From Paenibacillus cremeus (GTDB lineage: Bacteria; Bacillota; Bacilli; Paenibacillales; NBRC-103111): a DNA stretch of 64,000 bases. Positions 8,676-15,933 of the stretch are shown here, in pieces. The stretch is from contig NZ_VNJI01000011.1 in the NCBI RefSeq assembly GCF_007786445.1, positions 1-64,000 on the forward strand. The letters are read 5' to 3'. Below the pieces are notes generated by a model. That model saw only the letters and a list, made by a program, of their open reading frames with translations. It was not told the DNA's origin and did no database searches. The position numbers were made by a program, and so were the translations under genes. Positions within the stretch are counted from its first letter, which is position 1. Each line of letters starts with the position of its first letter.

Positions 8676-8793
8676 TTCGCATACGTTTAAACTCTTCAAG
8701 GAAATTCTCAAATTCTCTCTTTTTGAAGAATCCTCCGTTGTCGCCCCAATGACCATTCTGACCGAATGGCATGATATCGTCTAAGTGATCCAT
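8641..8793 (-). CDS. Hypothetical protein (50 aa)
   Basis: ATG 8793 lies behind GTGAGGTGTAAACA, a strong ribosome site. Rich in Gly/Asn/Phe near residues 8-23 and then a charged helix. It overlaps the next gene by about 35 b in another frame. Confidence 0.6.
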   Translation of the reverse strand: MDHLDDIMPFGQNGHWGDNGGFFKKREFENFLEEFKRMRSEPRLKEIKGQ

Positions 8794-8819
8794 TGTTTAC
8801 ACCTCACGAAAATAAAGTT

Positions 8820-8990
8820 TTATTTACTGTAAGAGATACCATCTGTATTAATCTCAATCGACTTGCCGCAGTCACACTTAACTTCAAACCCTTCGATTCC
8901 CCATCCACCCACTCCATAATCAGACGAGTAATCTTTAATAATCTCAACTGTGAACTGGTCATCATTGCCACAACCACATACAATTTTCAA
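8820..8990 (-). CDS. Small zinc-finger protein with TTG start (56 aa)
   Basis: TTG 8990 follows GAGGAGATTTAATA. Four cysteines in two C-x-C knuckles (CGCG near residue 5 and CDCG near 39) probably bind one zinc ion. Its stop codon forms part of the dispersed ATAAAA-N6-TTTC element. Confidence 0.65.
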   Translation of the reverse strand: MKIVCGCGNDDQFTVEIIKDYSSDYGVGGWGIEGFEVKCDCGKSIEINTDGISYSK

Positions 8991-9017
8991 TATTAAATCT
9001 CCTCATGAAATAGAATT

Positions 9018-9356
9018 TTATTTACTGTTTAAAATATCAATCGCTGATTGAGGCCATTTTGTCTCAGAATCCCAATTGTCTGTTTCGCTCTGCATTAGAT
9101 AGCAGTCAATATATTCTCCATCAATTTTAAGTTCAGGAGCTGCCCATGTGGATGCCAAATATGTATAATCATCGTAGTCTGGTTTACCATCAATAAAAAT
9201 TGTCCCACCTGTATACTCCCAATCTCCACTCAAACCAGCAGCAGCAAATTTAACATTTTTCTCTTTGATAAGAGTAGCAGCTTTATTCCAGTCAAATACC
9301 TTCAATTCTTTGCCTCTGTTCATTTCACCCATCATACATGCTGTCATTGTATTCAT
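9018..9356 (-). CDS. Hypothetical phage protein (112 aa)
   Basis: Begins behind AAAGGAGATACATACAT. The N-terminal third is helical ('WNKAATLIKEKN'), followed by a beta-rich region with several Asp-Tyr and Trp residues. The pattern resembles small conserved hypothetical proteins of Bacillales phages; no function can be assigned. Confidence 0.6.
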   Translation of the reverse strand: MNTMTACMMGEMNRGKELKVFDWNKAATLIKEKNVKFAAAGLSGDWEYTGGTIFIDGKPDYDDYTYLASTWAAPELKIDGEYIDCYLMQSETDNWDSETKWPQSAIDILNSK

Positions 9357-9447
9357 ATGTATGTATCTCCTTTATATTTTATATTTTAATTATAATGAAA
9401 CTGAGATTTTATTTTGCTTGTCTAATTGCCTCTCTTCGCCTTTTACT

Positions 9448-9753
9448 TCATTTCGTTTTTTGTCTTTCCTTATTTTCAATGTATCGTTCAATTTCGCAGC
9501 GAACATATTCTTTAACGTGATAATAGTACTGTTCAAAACCGATACCTTCCATGTTGTGGAGAGCTATTATTAATCCTATACAACCAATTTGAATTAAATC
9601 TTCAATATCTTCATATTTCTCGTATTTACTTGCAACCCACACAACATATCGCAAACTATGTTCAATTAGTTTAGTTTTATTTGACTCAACATCTTGCAAC
9701 ATGATATTTAATTCTTTTGAAGATAGTGGATGTGCCAAGTTCGGACTAATCAT
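9448..9753 (-). CDS. Region-2-only sigma factor-like protein
   Basis: Residues 25-95 look like sigma-70 region 2: a helix with HSLRYVVWVASKY, then EDIEDLIQIGCIGLIIAL (the DLxQxGxxGL core-binding motif) and YYYHVKEYVRCEIERYI, which corresponds to the promoter-melting and -10 recognition helices. The 101-aa protein ends there, with no region 4. It resembles the design of Bacillus RsoA, which works with a separate region-4 protein (SigO). No region-4 partner is seen in the window. Start at ATG 9753 behind AAAGGAAGTGAACAA rather than ATG 9783. Confidence 0.75.
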   Translation of the reverse strand: MISPNLAHPLSSKELNIMLQDVESNKTKLIEHSLRYVVWVASKYEKYEDIEDLIQIGCIGLIIALHNMEGIGFEQYYYHVKEYVRCEIERYIENKERQKTK

Positions 9754-9786
9754 TTGTTCACTTCCTTTACAATTGAAATTCATCTT

Positions 9787-10152
9787 TTATCTATTTATTA
9801 ATTTAACTGTTGTACCATGAAGATTATTTACCTTATTGATTTCCTTTTTGATGATCTGCTTAAATTGATTTTGGTCGTACACATCGTTCTTATGTTGCTT
9901 TCCATAAAATCTAGAATTGCCACAAATAAAAATCCCGTTTTTATCAAAGTCTACAACGTATCGATATTCATCGCCACCAAGAAACTGCTGCGACTTAACA
10001 ACAATCCACTTGCCCTCTTGAACACCTTCTATCCAAACTTCAGATGGATAAAACAATTTATTAGCATAATCTATATAGTATTGCATATGTGCTTCAATAG
10101 TAATATTATCTTCATTGTATAATTTATAATTTGTTTTATTGTTTGTATTCAT
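9787..10152 (-). CDS. Hypothetical protein (121 aa)
   Basis: Tyr- and Lys-rich beta-containing protein, no recognisable domain. Starts behind GGGGAGATAAG. It lies immediately upstream of the sigma-like gene, 33 b apart. Confidence 0.6.
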   Translation of the reverse strand: MNTNNKTNYKLYNEDNITIEAHMQYYIDYANKLFYPSEVWIEGVQEGKWIVVKSQQFLGGDEYRYVVDFDKNGIFICGNSRFYGKQHKNDVYDQNQFKQIIKKEINKVNNLHGTTVKLINR

Positions 10153-10177
10153 CTTATCTCCCCACGAAATTAATTTT

Positions 10178-10333
10178 TTATCTCCAAAAGCCTACAGATA
10201 TATAAATTAAATCAATATCTATTCTATCTGTACTAATTTGAAATCCTAGAATTGGTCTGCTAAGTTTATGAATCATCGCATACGCAGTCCAACCTTTACC
10301 TAAGTACCATTCTTTAGTCATTACAGTGGTCAT
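10178..10333 (-). CDS. Hypothetical protein (51 aa)
   Basis: Start ATG follows GGATGGAGATAGCCA. Aromatic and hydrophobic residues alternate, suggesting a beta-rich fold or weak membrane association. Unknown function; its stop lies in a GAAA-N6-TTTTAT element. Confidence 0.55.
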   Translation of the reverse strand: MTTVMTKEWYLGKGWTAYAMIHKLSRPILGFQISTDRIDIDLIYISVGFWR

Positions 10334-10356
10334 TGGCTATCTCCATCCTTTCCTAT

Positions 10357-10372
10357 GAAATCTGAGTTTTAT
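10357..10372. repeat. Dispersed 16-bp dyad GAAA-N6-TTTTAT (representative copy)
   Basis: The motif lies between genes, just ahead of ribosome sites, often including the stop codon of the upstream gene. Copies with exactly six spacer bases include 8808, 9397, 10166, 10357, 10763, 20433, 26835, 29303, 38251, 39172, 42014, 44181, 51038, 52346 and 53131 (left ends). About 20 more positions have one or two changes. It is a dyad (TNAAA / TTTNA). No copy is in the region 53.5-64 kb apart from a weak one at 58380. Confidence 0.75.
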
Positions 10373-10605
10373 TTTGATTTATAATACTCGTTAAAATCCT
10401 TATCTCTACCTTGAAGCCAATCATATTTGATTCCCAAATTTTCTAAAGTTGCATAAATTCCATTTAAAGTTCCTGACCAAAAATACTCCGATTCAATCGT
10501 TCCATTTTCACCACTTATTTCACGATTCCATTTTGCATTTTCGTATAAAATTCTCATGAATTGCTCTGGTGAACAGTTTGAGATGTCCATCATGCCTGTG
10601 TTCAT
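10369..10605 (-). CDS. Hypothetical protein (78 aa)
   Basis: ATG follows AAAGGAGCCATTAA. Soluble and acidic with conserved-looking aromatic residues. Not recognised. Confidence 0.55.
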   Translation of the reverse strand: MNTGMMDISNCSPEQFMRILYENAKWNREISGENGTIESEYFWSGTLNGIYATLENLGIKYDWLQGRDKDFNEYYKSK

Positions 10606-10635
10606 TTAATGGCTCCTTTCCTTTGAAACAGGCAT

Positions 10636-10734
10636 TTAATTTGATCTATATATTAATCGTTTAATGATACCGTCTTCGCACTTAGCAAGCATCTTCCATC
10701 CAACACCTTCTGAGATTACAATAGTTTCTTTCAT
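10636..10734 (-). CDS. Very small protein (32 aa)
   Basis: ATG follows an excellent AGGAGGTCGTTAGACAA site. Thirty-two codons ending at the next element. Beta-strand-like, basic end. First gene downstream of the divergently oriented receptor-like gene, 230 b away. Confidence 0.5.
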   Translation of the reverse strand: MKETIVISEGVGWKMLAKCEDGIIKRLIYRSN

Positions 10735-10798
10735 TTGTCTAACGACCTCCTTTCTTCCTAATGAAACTACACTTTTATCATATTATTAACATCGTAAG

Positions 10799-10838
10799 AA
10801 CGAGCATTAATGAGTATAAGTGAGATTGAACGAGTTCA
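10799..10838. repeat. Four phased 10-bp repeats upstream of the orphan receptor gene
   Basis: AACGAGCATT, AATGAGTATA, AGTGAGATTG and AACGAGTTCA follow each other without gaps, so the GAG core recurs every 10 bp, once per helical turn. The array lies 127 b before the start of the rightward gene. Short direct repeats on one face of the helix are typical of activator sites, including sites of LytTR proteins. Confidence 0.5.
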
Positions 10839-10904
10839 TTTTGCATACTTTAGAATACATTTCCAAATAATAAATTATCCTATCCACTAGTCCTACCCCT
10901 TAAA

Positions 10905-10931
10905 ATAATATATACTTTCCGTATATATTAT
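10905..10931. promoter_or_regulatory. Palindromic operator candidate at the orphan receptor promoter
   Basis: Perfect 11-bp inverted repeat ATAATATATAC-TTTCC-GTATATATTAT. It covers the probable -10 region (TATATTAT) of the rightward gene, whose start codon is 34 b downstream, so binding here would block transcription. No good -35 hexamer is visible, which fits a promoter that needs activation. Confidence 0.55.
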
Positions 10932-10964
10932 AGTGATGACAACTGCATCGTAAGGAAGGTTACT

Positions 10965-11642
10965 ATGACCATTTTAGTTTACATGATAGTCGCAACATTT
11001 AGATGGTCTACGTTGTTTCATCTGGCCTTCTCACTATTCCGTTTTACAATTAAAGATAAGGTAATTTGTATAGTTGTGTCTTCTTTTATGTTAGCGTTGG
11101 TATCATACTTCATTAATGTAGATTTGAATCAGGATGGTTACATCGCGCTTGCACAAATGTTGTTCTATTGTTTGCTACTTTGGACAATGTTCGGGATTCA
11201 AAAGTTTTACGCAATCATTTTAGGAATAGTTAGCTATGTATTTTTCATTCTGTTAACTACGGCTTCACTATATCTTTACAAGTCAATTGGCGCAATTCAT
11301 CTTATTAGCGAAGTCTACTCTCTGGACACCACTGTTGCTTATTTAATGAGACTGACCACCATTGCTTTGATGATGATTAGCTGTCAACTAATTCAAAAGT
11401 ACAGGCTAGGATTCACCTTTGTACCAGAGGAGCGCACAGTAAGGAATGTTGTGTCTACATTACTAAACAAAATTATTATGTTTACCATTGCTGCAACTTC
11501 GACCCTGATCGCAATTGTCGCTCTAGAGTTACAGGATTTGAACGCGATTAGTCTATTGTTGATAATTTTTACTTTTTTATTCATACTTATTATCTATTTA
11601 ATTTGCAAGAAAGAGCAGTTTCGGTCTCGTCGGTATAGATGA
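10965..11642 (+). CDS. Orphan receptor-like membrane protein (AgrC sensor-domain type, no kinase)
   Basis: 225 aa with about six hydrophobic segments (roughly residues 3-22, 33-50, 60-80, 83-107, 126-145, 168-186, 192-213) and a basic tail (CKKEQFRSRRYR). Size, topology and local sequence (for example KFYAIILGIVSYVFF versus KLLYGFFTSIVGYAAF, and GFTFVP versus GFELDG) parallel the leftward receptor at 55993-56661. Both look like the membrane sensor half of AgrC without dimerisation or ATPase domains. It is one of only two clear rightward genes, has its own ribosome site (AAGGAAGG), operator and terminator, and so is likely expressed alone, possibly from the prophage. It may sense the same or a foreign peptide. 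Confidence 0.6.
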   Translation: MTILVYMIVATFRWSTLFHLAFSLFRFTIKDKVICIVVSSFMLALVSYFINVDLNQDGYIALAQMLFYCLLLWTMFGIQKFYAIILGIVSYVFFILLTTASLYLYKSIGAIHLISEVYSLDTTVAYLMRLTTIALMMISCQLIQKYRLGFTFVPEERTVRNVVSTLLNKIIMFTIAATSTLIAIVALELQDLNAISLLLIIFTFLFILIIYLICKKEQFRSRRYR

Positions 11643-11657
11643 CTATGCCGACTTTTT
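11629..11657 (+). terminator. Rho-independent terminator of the orphan receptor gene
   Basis: GTCGGTATAG-ATGA-CTATGCCGAC (10 bp, one G-T pair) followed by TTTTT. The hairpin includes the last codons of the gene. Confidence 0.8.
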
Positions 11658-11694
11658 ATTTTCCGATGAAGCTGCAATTTTATTTTATTTTATT

Positions 11695-12021
11695 TTATCG
11701 CAATATTATCCATCGTCCATTAATCATTTCTTTATTTACCGCTACAATATTTTGAAATACGACAGGATTCCATGAATGCTCAGACCTTATTGCCAATCCC
11801 TCATCTCTCGCGGCTTTCCAAGCTGTCCAAAAGTCTACCCATTCAACTTCAATTTCCCAATCTTCGGCAAGCAAATAATTGAAATCGCAGACTACCTCTT
11901 TGCCACTTTCCTTGTGCCTAAATATCGCACCGCTATAAAAAATTCGCTCATCACATTCTTTTGAAAATGCCACTTGACCATCTTCCATAACTTTAACTAA
12001 CTCACACAAGTTCATTTGCAC
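11695..12021 (-). CDS. Hypothetical phage protein (108 aa)
   Basis: Beta-rich start, then 'EWVDFWTAWKAARDEG' helix; this style is common in small conserved phage proteins. Starts behind AAAGGAGTTGTGTGCAA. No function assigned. Confidence 0.55.
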   Translation of the reverse strand: MQMNLCELVKVMEDGQVAFSKECDERIFYSGAIFRHKESGKEVVCDFNYLLAEDWEIEVEWVDFWTAWKAARDEGLAIRSEHSWNPVVFQNIVAVNKEMINGRWIILR

Positions 12022-12071
12022 ACAACTCCTTTATATATGTATCAATTTTATTTTTATCTACTTTGTTTATT

Positions 12072-12806
12072 TTAATCATCTCTTTTCAATCTACTATCAA
12101 CCGAATGTGTATTGTAACTTCCCTCGATAATTTCTAGGCAATTGAGTTTATACCCAAAAACGCATCCTCCATCAATCCCGATTTTTTCTTCGGAGAACCA
12201 AACCTCAGCAGAATTGTGTAGATTAACTGTTGGTGTATGTCCAAACACAACCATTTTATCAACTGATGTTTTATTGTTCAGGAAGATGTCTCTGATCCAG
12301 ATAAAATGTTCAGCCGGTTGCTCTTTCCAGTTTTCGTACATGGGGTGTAATCCAGCGTGGACATAGATGTGGTTATCGTCTTCATAGTGGCATCTCAGGG
12401 ATCGTAAAAATTGAATGTGATTCGTATAATGTTTCAAAATAAATTCCTTCGCTTGCAGATATCGCATATAGTCAAAACCTTGATATCCTTCAAACCAATT
12501 CAGTCCACAGTAACTTTCAATAGTTGAGATTCCACCGTTATGAAGGAATAGATAATCATCAGGTTCGTCGGAGAAGATATCTAGGAACATTTGATCATGA
12601 TTTCCTCTTAATGCAATTGCATCATCTTCATACACTAACTTCATTACTTGACTAACAACTTCTTTACTTTTAAAACCCCTGTCAACATAATCACCGAGCA
12701 GGATAAGATGGTCAGTTTTAGAGTTGTATCCACATTCTTTTAACAGTTTATTGAATTCATCGTGACAACCGTGGATATCACTGATAACGAAAGTTCTTTT
12801 ACTCAT
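12072..12806 (-). CDS. PP2A-like metallophosphatase
   Basis: Metal-dependent serine/threonine protein phosphatase or ApaH-type hydrolase. All metallophosphatase motifs are present: SDIHGCHDE (residues 8-16), LGDYVDRG (near 37), RGNHDQ (near 71), a conserved His in YVHAGLHP and a final FGHTP. The 244-aa length equals PrpA/lambda phosphatase proteins. It overlaps the next gene by 8 b. Substrate cannot be told from sequence; protein phosphotyrosine/serine or dinucleoside polyphosphates are the usual ones. Confidence 0.9.
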   Translation of the reverse strand: MSKRTFVISDIHGCHDEFNKLLKECGYNSKTDHLILLGDYVDRGFKSKEVVSQVMKLVYEDDAIALRGNHDQMFLDIFSDEPDDYLFLHNGGISTIESYCGLNWFEGYQGFDYMRYLQAKEFILKHYTNHIQFLRSLRCHYEDDNHIYVHAGLHPMYENWKEQPAEHFIWIRDIFLNNKTSVDKMVVFGHTPTVNLHNSAEVWFSEEKIGIDGGCVFGYKLNCLEIIEGSYNTHSVDSRLKRDD

Positions 12807-13026
12807 GCATTCCCTCGATTCCTATGATATTAGCAGTTTTCTCATTTTTGAAGAGTAGTTTAACTCTATTTGAGGCAATCATTTCATCGATTACTTCTCC
12901 TGTAAGTGTATGTTTAACGTTATTTATTATGTATTTTTCATTTATGATTGGATTAATTACTCGAATCTCATTTCCATGAAAGCAGCGAGAGATAAAGGCT
13001 AATGCTGATTCGCTTAAGTTATTCAT
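12799..13026 (-). CDS. Hypothetical protein (75 aa)
   Basis: Start at ATG 13026, which overlaps the TGA of the upstream gene (ATGA), is preferred over a start 9 b earlier. The sequence is beta-rich with two short Asn/Ile repeats. Function unknown. Confidence 0.6.
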   Translation of the reverse strand: MNNLSESALAFISRCFHGNEIRVINPIINEKYIINNVKHTLTGEVIDEMIASNRVKLLFKNEKTANIIGIEGMHE

Positions 13027-13592
13027 ACAATACACGCTAATGCCTTAATAATTTTTTTCTTTTCGCTCTGTATATTACACAATTCACTTTCTTTATCTTT
13101 TATGTATGTTTCAATGGCATTTATTCTTGCTTTACACGCACATCTGATTGATTCTGATCTTGTTTTCAATAATTTTAAATTCAACTGAGATAATTCAACA
13201 TTGAGTTCTGCTTTAATATAATCAACCTTCTTGTTGCAACTTTTTTCGCTTCGTTCTAGTTTTCGGATTTCTGTTTCATACAAACTCTTCAACTTTTTGT
13301 ATAGTGGCGTATTCGGTTCTGTTCTAGCAATGTGAGACCTGTTTTCGATTTCCATTAAAGTAATTACTTTTGATAAATCTTCTGATAGCACAATCATCAC
13401 TCCATGTCGAGAGAACATTAATCCTTCTCCGTTATCGCTGGTCGTTTTACCTATGTATTGCGCTGCACCTAAATGAGCTTTGCAGAAATTTAAAACATCA
13501 TTCCTATCCCTACGATTGAATCTTTCTTTGGCTCTTTTTACGGCATGTTCGGTAACTTGTAACTTCTTCATCTGAGACTTGGTGAGTTTCAT
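13023..13592 (-). CDS. Hypothetical protein with C-terminal coiled coil (189 aa)
   Basis: The first 85 residues form a small domain with VTEHAVKRAKERF and HGVMIVLS, a pattern (H-x3-R-x3-R) seen in small RNase-like folds. The remaining 100 residues are a long charged coiled coil ending in a short hydrophobic tail. An RNase-type function is only a guess. Confidence 0.55.
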   Translation of the reverse strand: MKLTKSQMKKLQVTEHAVKRAKERFNRRDRNDVLNFCKAHLGAAQYIGKTTSDNGEGLMFSRHGVMIVLSEDLSKVITLMEIENRSHIARTEPNTPLYKKLKSLYETEIRKLERSEKSCNKKVDYIKAELNVELSQLNLKLLKTRSESIRCACKARINAIETYIKDKESELCNIQSEKKKIIKALACIV

Positions 13593-13619
13593 ACTTTACG
13601 TCATCCCCTCATAAAGAAA

Positions 13620-13665
13620 ATGGTTAACGGAGATTTGACTTGTGTTTGTCTTGTCCGTTAACCAT
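13620..13665. terminator. Large stem-loop downstream of thyX
   Basis: Perfect 11-bp arms ATGGTTAACGG and CCGTTAACCAT with a 24-base loop. On the minus strand TTTTCTTT follows. It lies between thyX and the next gene and is probably a terminator or attenuator. Confidence 0.6.
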
Positions 13666-13711
13666 ATATTAGCATTTATATATTATTTGTTCAATAGTTA
13701 TTTTCTATTTT

Positions 13712-14419
13712 TTACTTAATTAATTCTTCAATCGAAACAGGGAATCTCTGTTTAGCTAAATAGTATACTGCTTTAGCAAAATCCTGAATTTCTTTTTGAG
13801 CATCGTGCTCTAGACGCTGATTTAAGAAGTGGCATACGGATTGCAAAGATGCTGTCCAGTACCAACGAACATACATGCCATAAGAGGGCAAGAATAGTCG
13901 TGCTTGTTCTGCACAAATACCATCTTCAATAGCAGCCTCATATAATCGTTCTGCTTTGTTAATTAAATCATTAAGACTTTGAGTGTAGTATAGACCAAGT
14001 TTCTCCACAACTGGATCACCACTACCCTGCTTGCTATTCTCTGGTTTGCCTCTCCATTCATTGGGTTGCGGCCTATAGAAAACAGGCTCCTCGGTAATGT
14101 AACGACGACTTGACTCATTCCAAGCCTCCATAGAGTCTCCGGTGGCCTCTTGGTGAGTTGAACCAATTACGTACTTCCACCACTGTCTAGCAACCATCAG
14201 AGGGGCAAAAACTTCAAACTGAAGCATGGCATGACGAAAGGGTGATGTATGACCTTCACGAGCAAGGAATTTGATTAGGCGAATATCTTTATCTGTGAGT
14301 TCGAAGGACTCTTTGGCATAGGATACACGAGCTGCGTTTGCCACTGTAAGATCAGAACCTAATACATCGACAAGTCGCACATAACCATTATCAAGTACTT
14401 TTAGAATTTCTGTTGTCAT
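13712..14419 (-). CDS. thyX: Flavin-dependent thymidylate synthase
   Basis: Makes dTMP from dUMP using FAD and methylene-tetrahydrofolate. The signature region near residues 75-105 reads RQWWKY...NESSRRY, a variant of the ThyX motif RHRxxSxNExSxRY with the first RHR changed but the serine and R-R-Y kept. FPFR-like folate/FAD residues (RHAMLQFEVFAPL) precede it. At 235 aa it is a typical length. Together with NrdIEF, the MazG-like protein and thioredoxin it forms the dNTP supply cluster. Confidence 0.93.
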   Translation of the reverse strand: MTTEILKVLDNGYVRLVDVLGSDLTVANAARVSYAKESFELTDKDIRLIKFLAREGHTSPFRHAMLQFEVFAPLMVARQWWKYVIGSTHQEATGDSMEAWNESSRRYITEEPVFYRPQPNEWRGKPENSKQGSGDPVVEKLGLYYTQSLNDLINKAERLYEAAIEDGICAEQARLFLPSYGMYVRWYWTASLQSVCHFLNQRLEHDAQKEIQDFAKAVYYLAKQRFPVSIEELIK

Positions 14420-14458
14420 CTATTTGGTCTCCCTTGGGGTTGGAATTTGTTTGAAGAA

Positions 14459-14478
14459 GGACGATCCGAAGACCGTCC
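14459..14478 (-). terminator. UUCG-loop terminator between HNH gene and thyX
   Basis: On the minus strand GGACGGTC-TTCG-GATCGTCC forms an 8-bp stem (one G-U) with a stable UUCG loop, followed by TTCTTC. It follows the HNH gene and may insulate thyX. Confidence 0.65.
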
Positions 14479-14485
14479 ACAAATT

Positions 14486-15175
14486 TTATAATAATTTAAC
14501 ATTTTTATATTTTTTGTTTGTATTGATATCTGAAACTCTTTTTCTATCTATTCCGCACATCAACGCTATCTCTTTTTGTAAGTACTTTCCTTCGAGTAGT
14601 AATTCTTTTACTTTCTTTACTGTTTCATCGGCAATTACTCTATCTTTCTTAGGGCGAGGAGTAAACTCTTTCCCAATATGAACCCAAGTTCTTCTTTGAT
14701 TGATGTCTTGAATTGTGGATTCATCAACAGAAAACATTTCCCCTAATTCTTTAAAGGTGATACTAGTATTCTGAAGCAGTTCCTTAATTTTTAGTACATC
14801 ATCATTGTTAAGTATTGACTGTCCAGATGTTTCACCATGAGGTTGAATTCCTGCTAAAACACTATCCTCAGAATTTTCTTTTGGTGTGCCAAATTTTAAA
14901 TGCGAAGGATTAATACATTTTTTATTATTACATAGATGTCTCACCACTAGTTTTTGATTTTCTTCTGTAAAACCGTATTCGTTAAGAGCAATCCATCTAT
15001 GCAACTTATACTTTTTACAATTTCTGCTTATATAGTAGTATCCATCTGTATCAAGATTTCTACCGTAAACATTCCAGCAGCCATTGTCACCTATTATGTA
15101 TTGGATTGGAGAAGATTTAAATTTCCCTTTGTAACCATCATTATATACATGTATTTTATTTTCCTGCATTCTCAA
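14486..15175 (-). CDS. HNH homing endonuclease with C-terminal helix-turn-helix repeats
   Basis: HNH nuclease of the phage/intron type. Core near residues 75-100: VVRHLCNNKKCINPSHL (the H-x3-C...C-x2-P-x-H-L motif). Two HTH-like DNA-binding units follow (SILNNDDVLKIKELL... and DETVKKVKELLLEGKYLQKEIA). It overlaps the end of the MazG-like gene by 20 b and separates it from thyX, so it is a mobile insertion that kept both neighbours intact. ATG 15170 could also be the start. Confidence 0.85.
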   Translation of the reverse strand: MRMQENKIHVYNDGYKGKFKSSPIQYIIGDNGCWNVYGRNLDTDGYYYISRNCKKYKLHRWIALNEYGFTEENQKLVVRHLCNNKKCINPSHLKFGTPKENSEDSVLAGIQPHGETSGQSILNNDDVLKIKELLQNTSITFKELGEMFSVDESTIQDINQRRTWVHIGKEFTPRPKKDRVIADETVKKVKELLLEGKYLQKEIALMCGIDRKRVSDINTNKKYKNVKLL

Positions 15176-15653
15176 TTTGCCTCTTTATTTCCTCTTTAAT
15201 GGCTTCATCGGGAGGGACAAAGTGTGGTGGCTTAATAATTTTGCCATGTTCATCATATCTAGGCTTACCATCTTCCCATAACTTGTTCATATTAGCATCA
15301 TGTACTAAGTCAAATGGAGCATCTGGATCGAGTCCTAGAATTGTATAATTGCCGTTGTTGAAGTATTCGATATCAAGGAATCCATCAAACTGTCCTGTAA
15401 GAACATCAGCAACGCGCTCTTTTTTGGCTTGTTTTGCATAGGACAGCAACATTCGACCAATTAATTGATCATACATTTGAGAAAATTCCGTATCATCTTT
15501 GGATGTAACATGCAGGACTTCAATCATTTCTTCTGCAATAAAACCTAAACGGTTCAATACCATTTCCATGGACATTGGAGTTGGCTTATCGGCCATAGGG
15601 TAATTGAATGCTTTGTGAAACTCTTTTACTTTTTGATATTTAGATTTAGACAA
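15156..15653 (-). CDS. MazG-like nucleotide pyrophosphohydrolase
   Basis: All-alpha NTP-PPase superfamily. The FIAEEMIEVLH helix (E-E-x2-E) and the later DGFLDIEYFN segment (the E-x2-D equivalent) are the metal-binding helices. The C-terminal region 'DAPFDLVHDANMNKLWEDGKPR' is characteristic of phage members that resemble phosphoribosyl-ATP pyrophosphohydrolase. Likely cleans up or adjusts nucleotide pools in the same operon as the ribonucleotide reductase. Confidence 0.82.
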   Translation of the reverse strand: MSKSKYQKVKEFHKAFNYPMADKPTPMSMEMVLNRLGFIAEEMIEVLHVTSKDDTEFSQMYDQLIGRMLLSYAKQAKKERVADVLTGQFDGFLDIEYFNNGNYTILGLDPDAPFDLVHDANMNKLWEDGKPRYDEHGKIIKPPHFVPPDEAIKEEIKRQIENAGK

Positions 15654-15672
15654 GGAAACTCTCCTCTGTAAA

Positions 15673-15918
15673 TTATTGTTGAAAAAATTCAGCGAATTCG
15701 TTCAATTCTTGAGGCTTAAATCCAACTGAACGTCTGATTTCTACTCCATCGCTGCTTAATAGGATGACAACAGGAACAGACATGATTCCGTAATTACTGG
15801 CTTGTTCTGGATCATCCCATACATTTATTTTTTCATATTTAATATTCTTATTGTCCAAGTACTCACTGACTTGAGTGCATGGAGCACAATTCGGTTGCTG
15901 GAATTTTAGTAGTTTCAT
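15673..15918 (-). CDS. Thioredoxin-like protein
   Basis: 81 aa with the redox motif C-A-P-C at residues 10-13, a cis-proline segment (MSVPVVI) and the glutaredoxin/thioredoxin beta-alpha pattern. Situated directly downstream of nrdF, as YosR in SPbeta, it probably re-reduces the NrdE active site. It could equally be called a NrdH-type glutaredoxin. Confidence 0.88.
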   Translation of the reverse strand: MKLLKFQQPNCAPCTQVSEYLDNKNIKYEKINVWDDPEQASNYGIMSVPVVILLSSDGVEIRRSVGFKPQELNEFAEFFQQ

Positions 15919-15933
15919 TTGAGTCTCCTAAGA

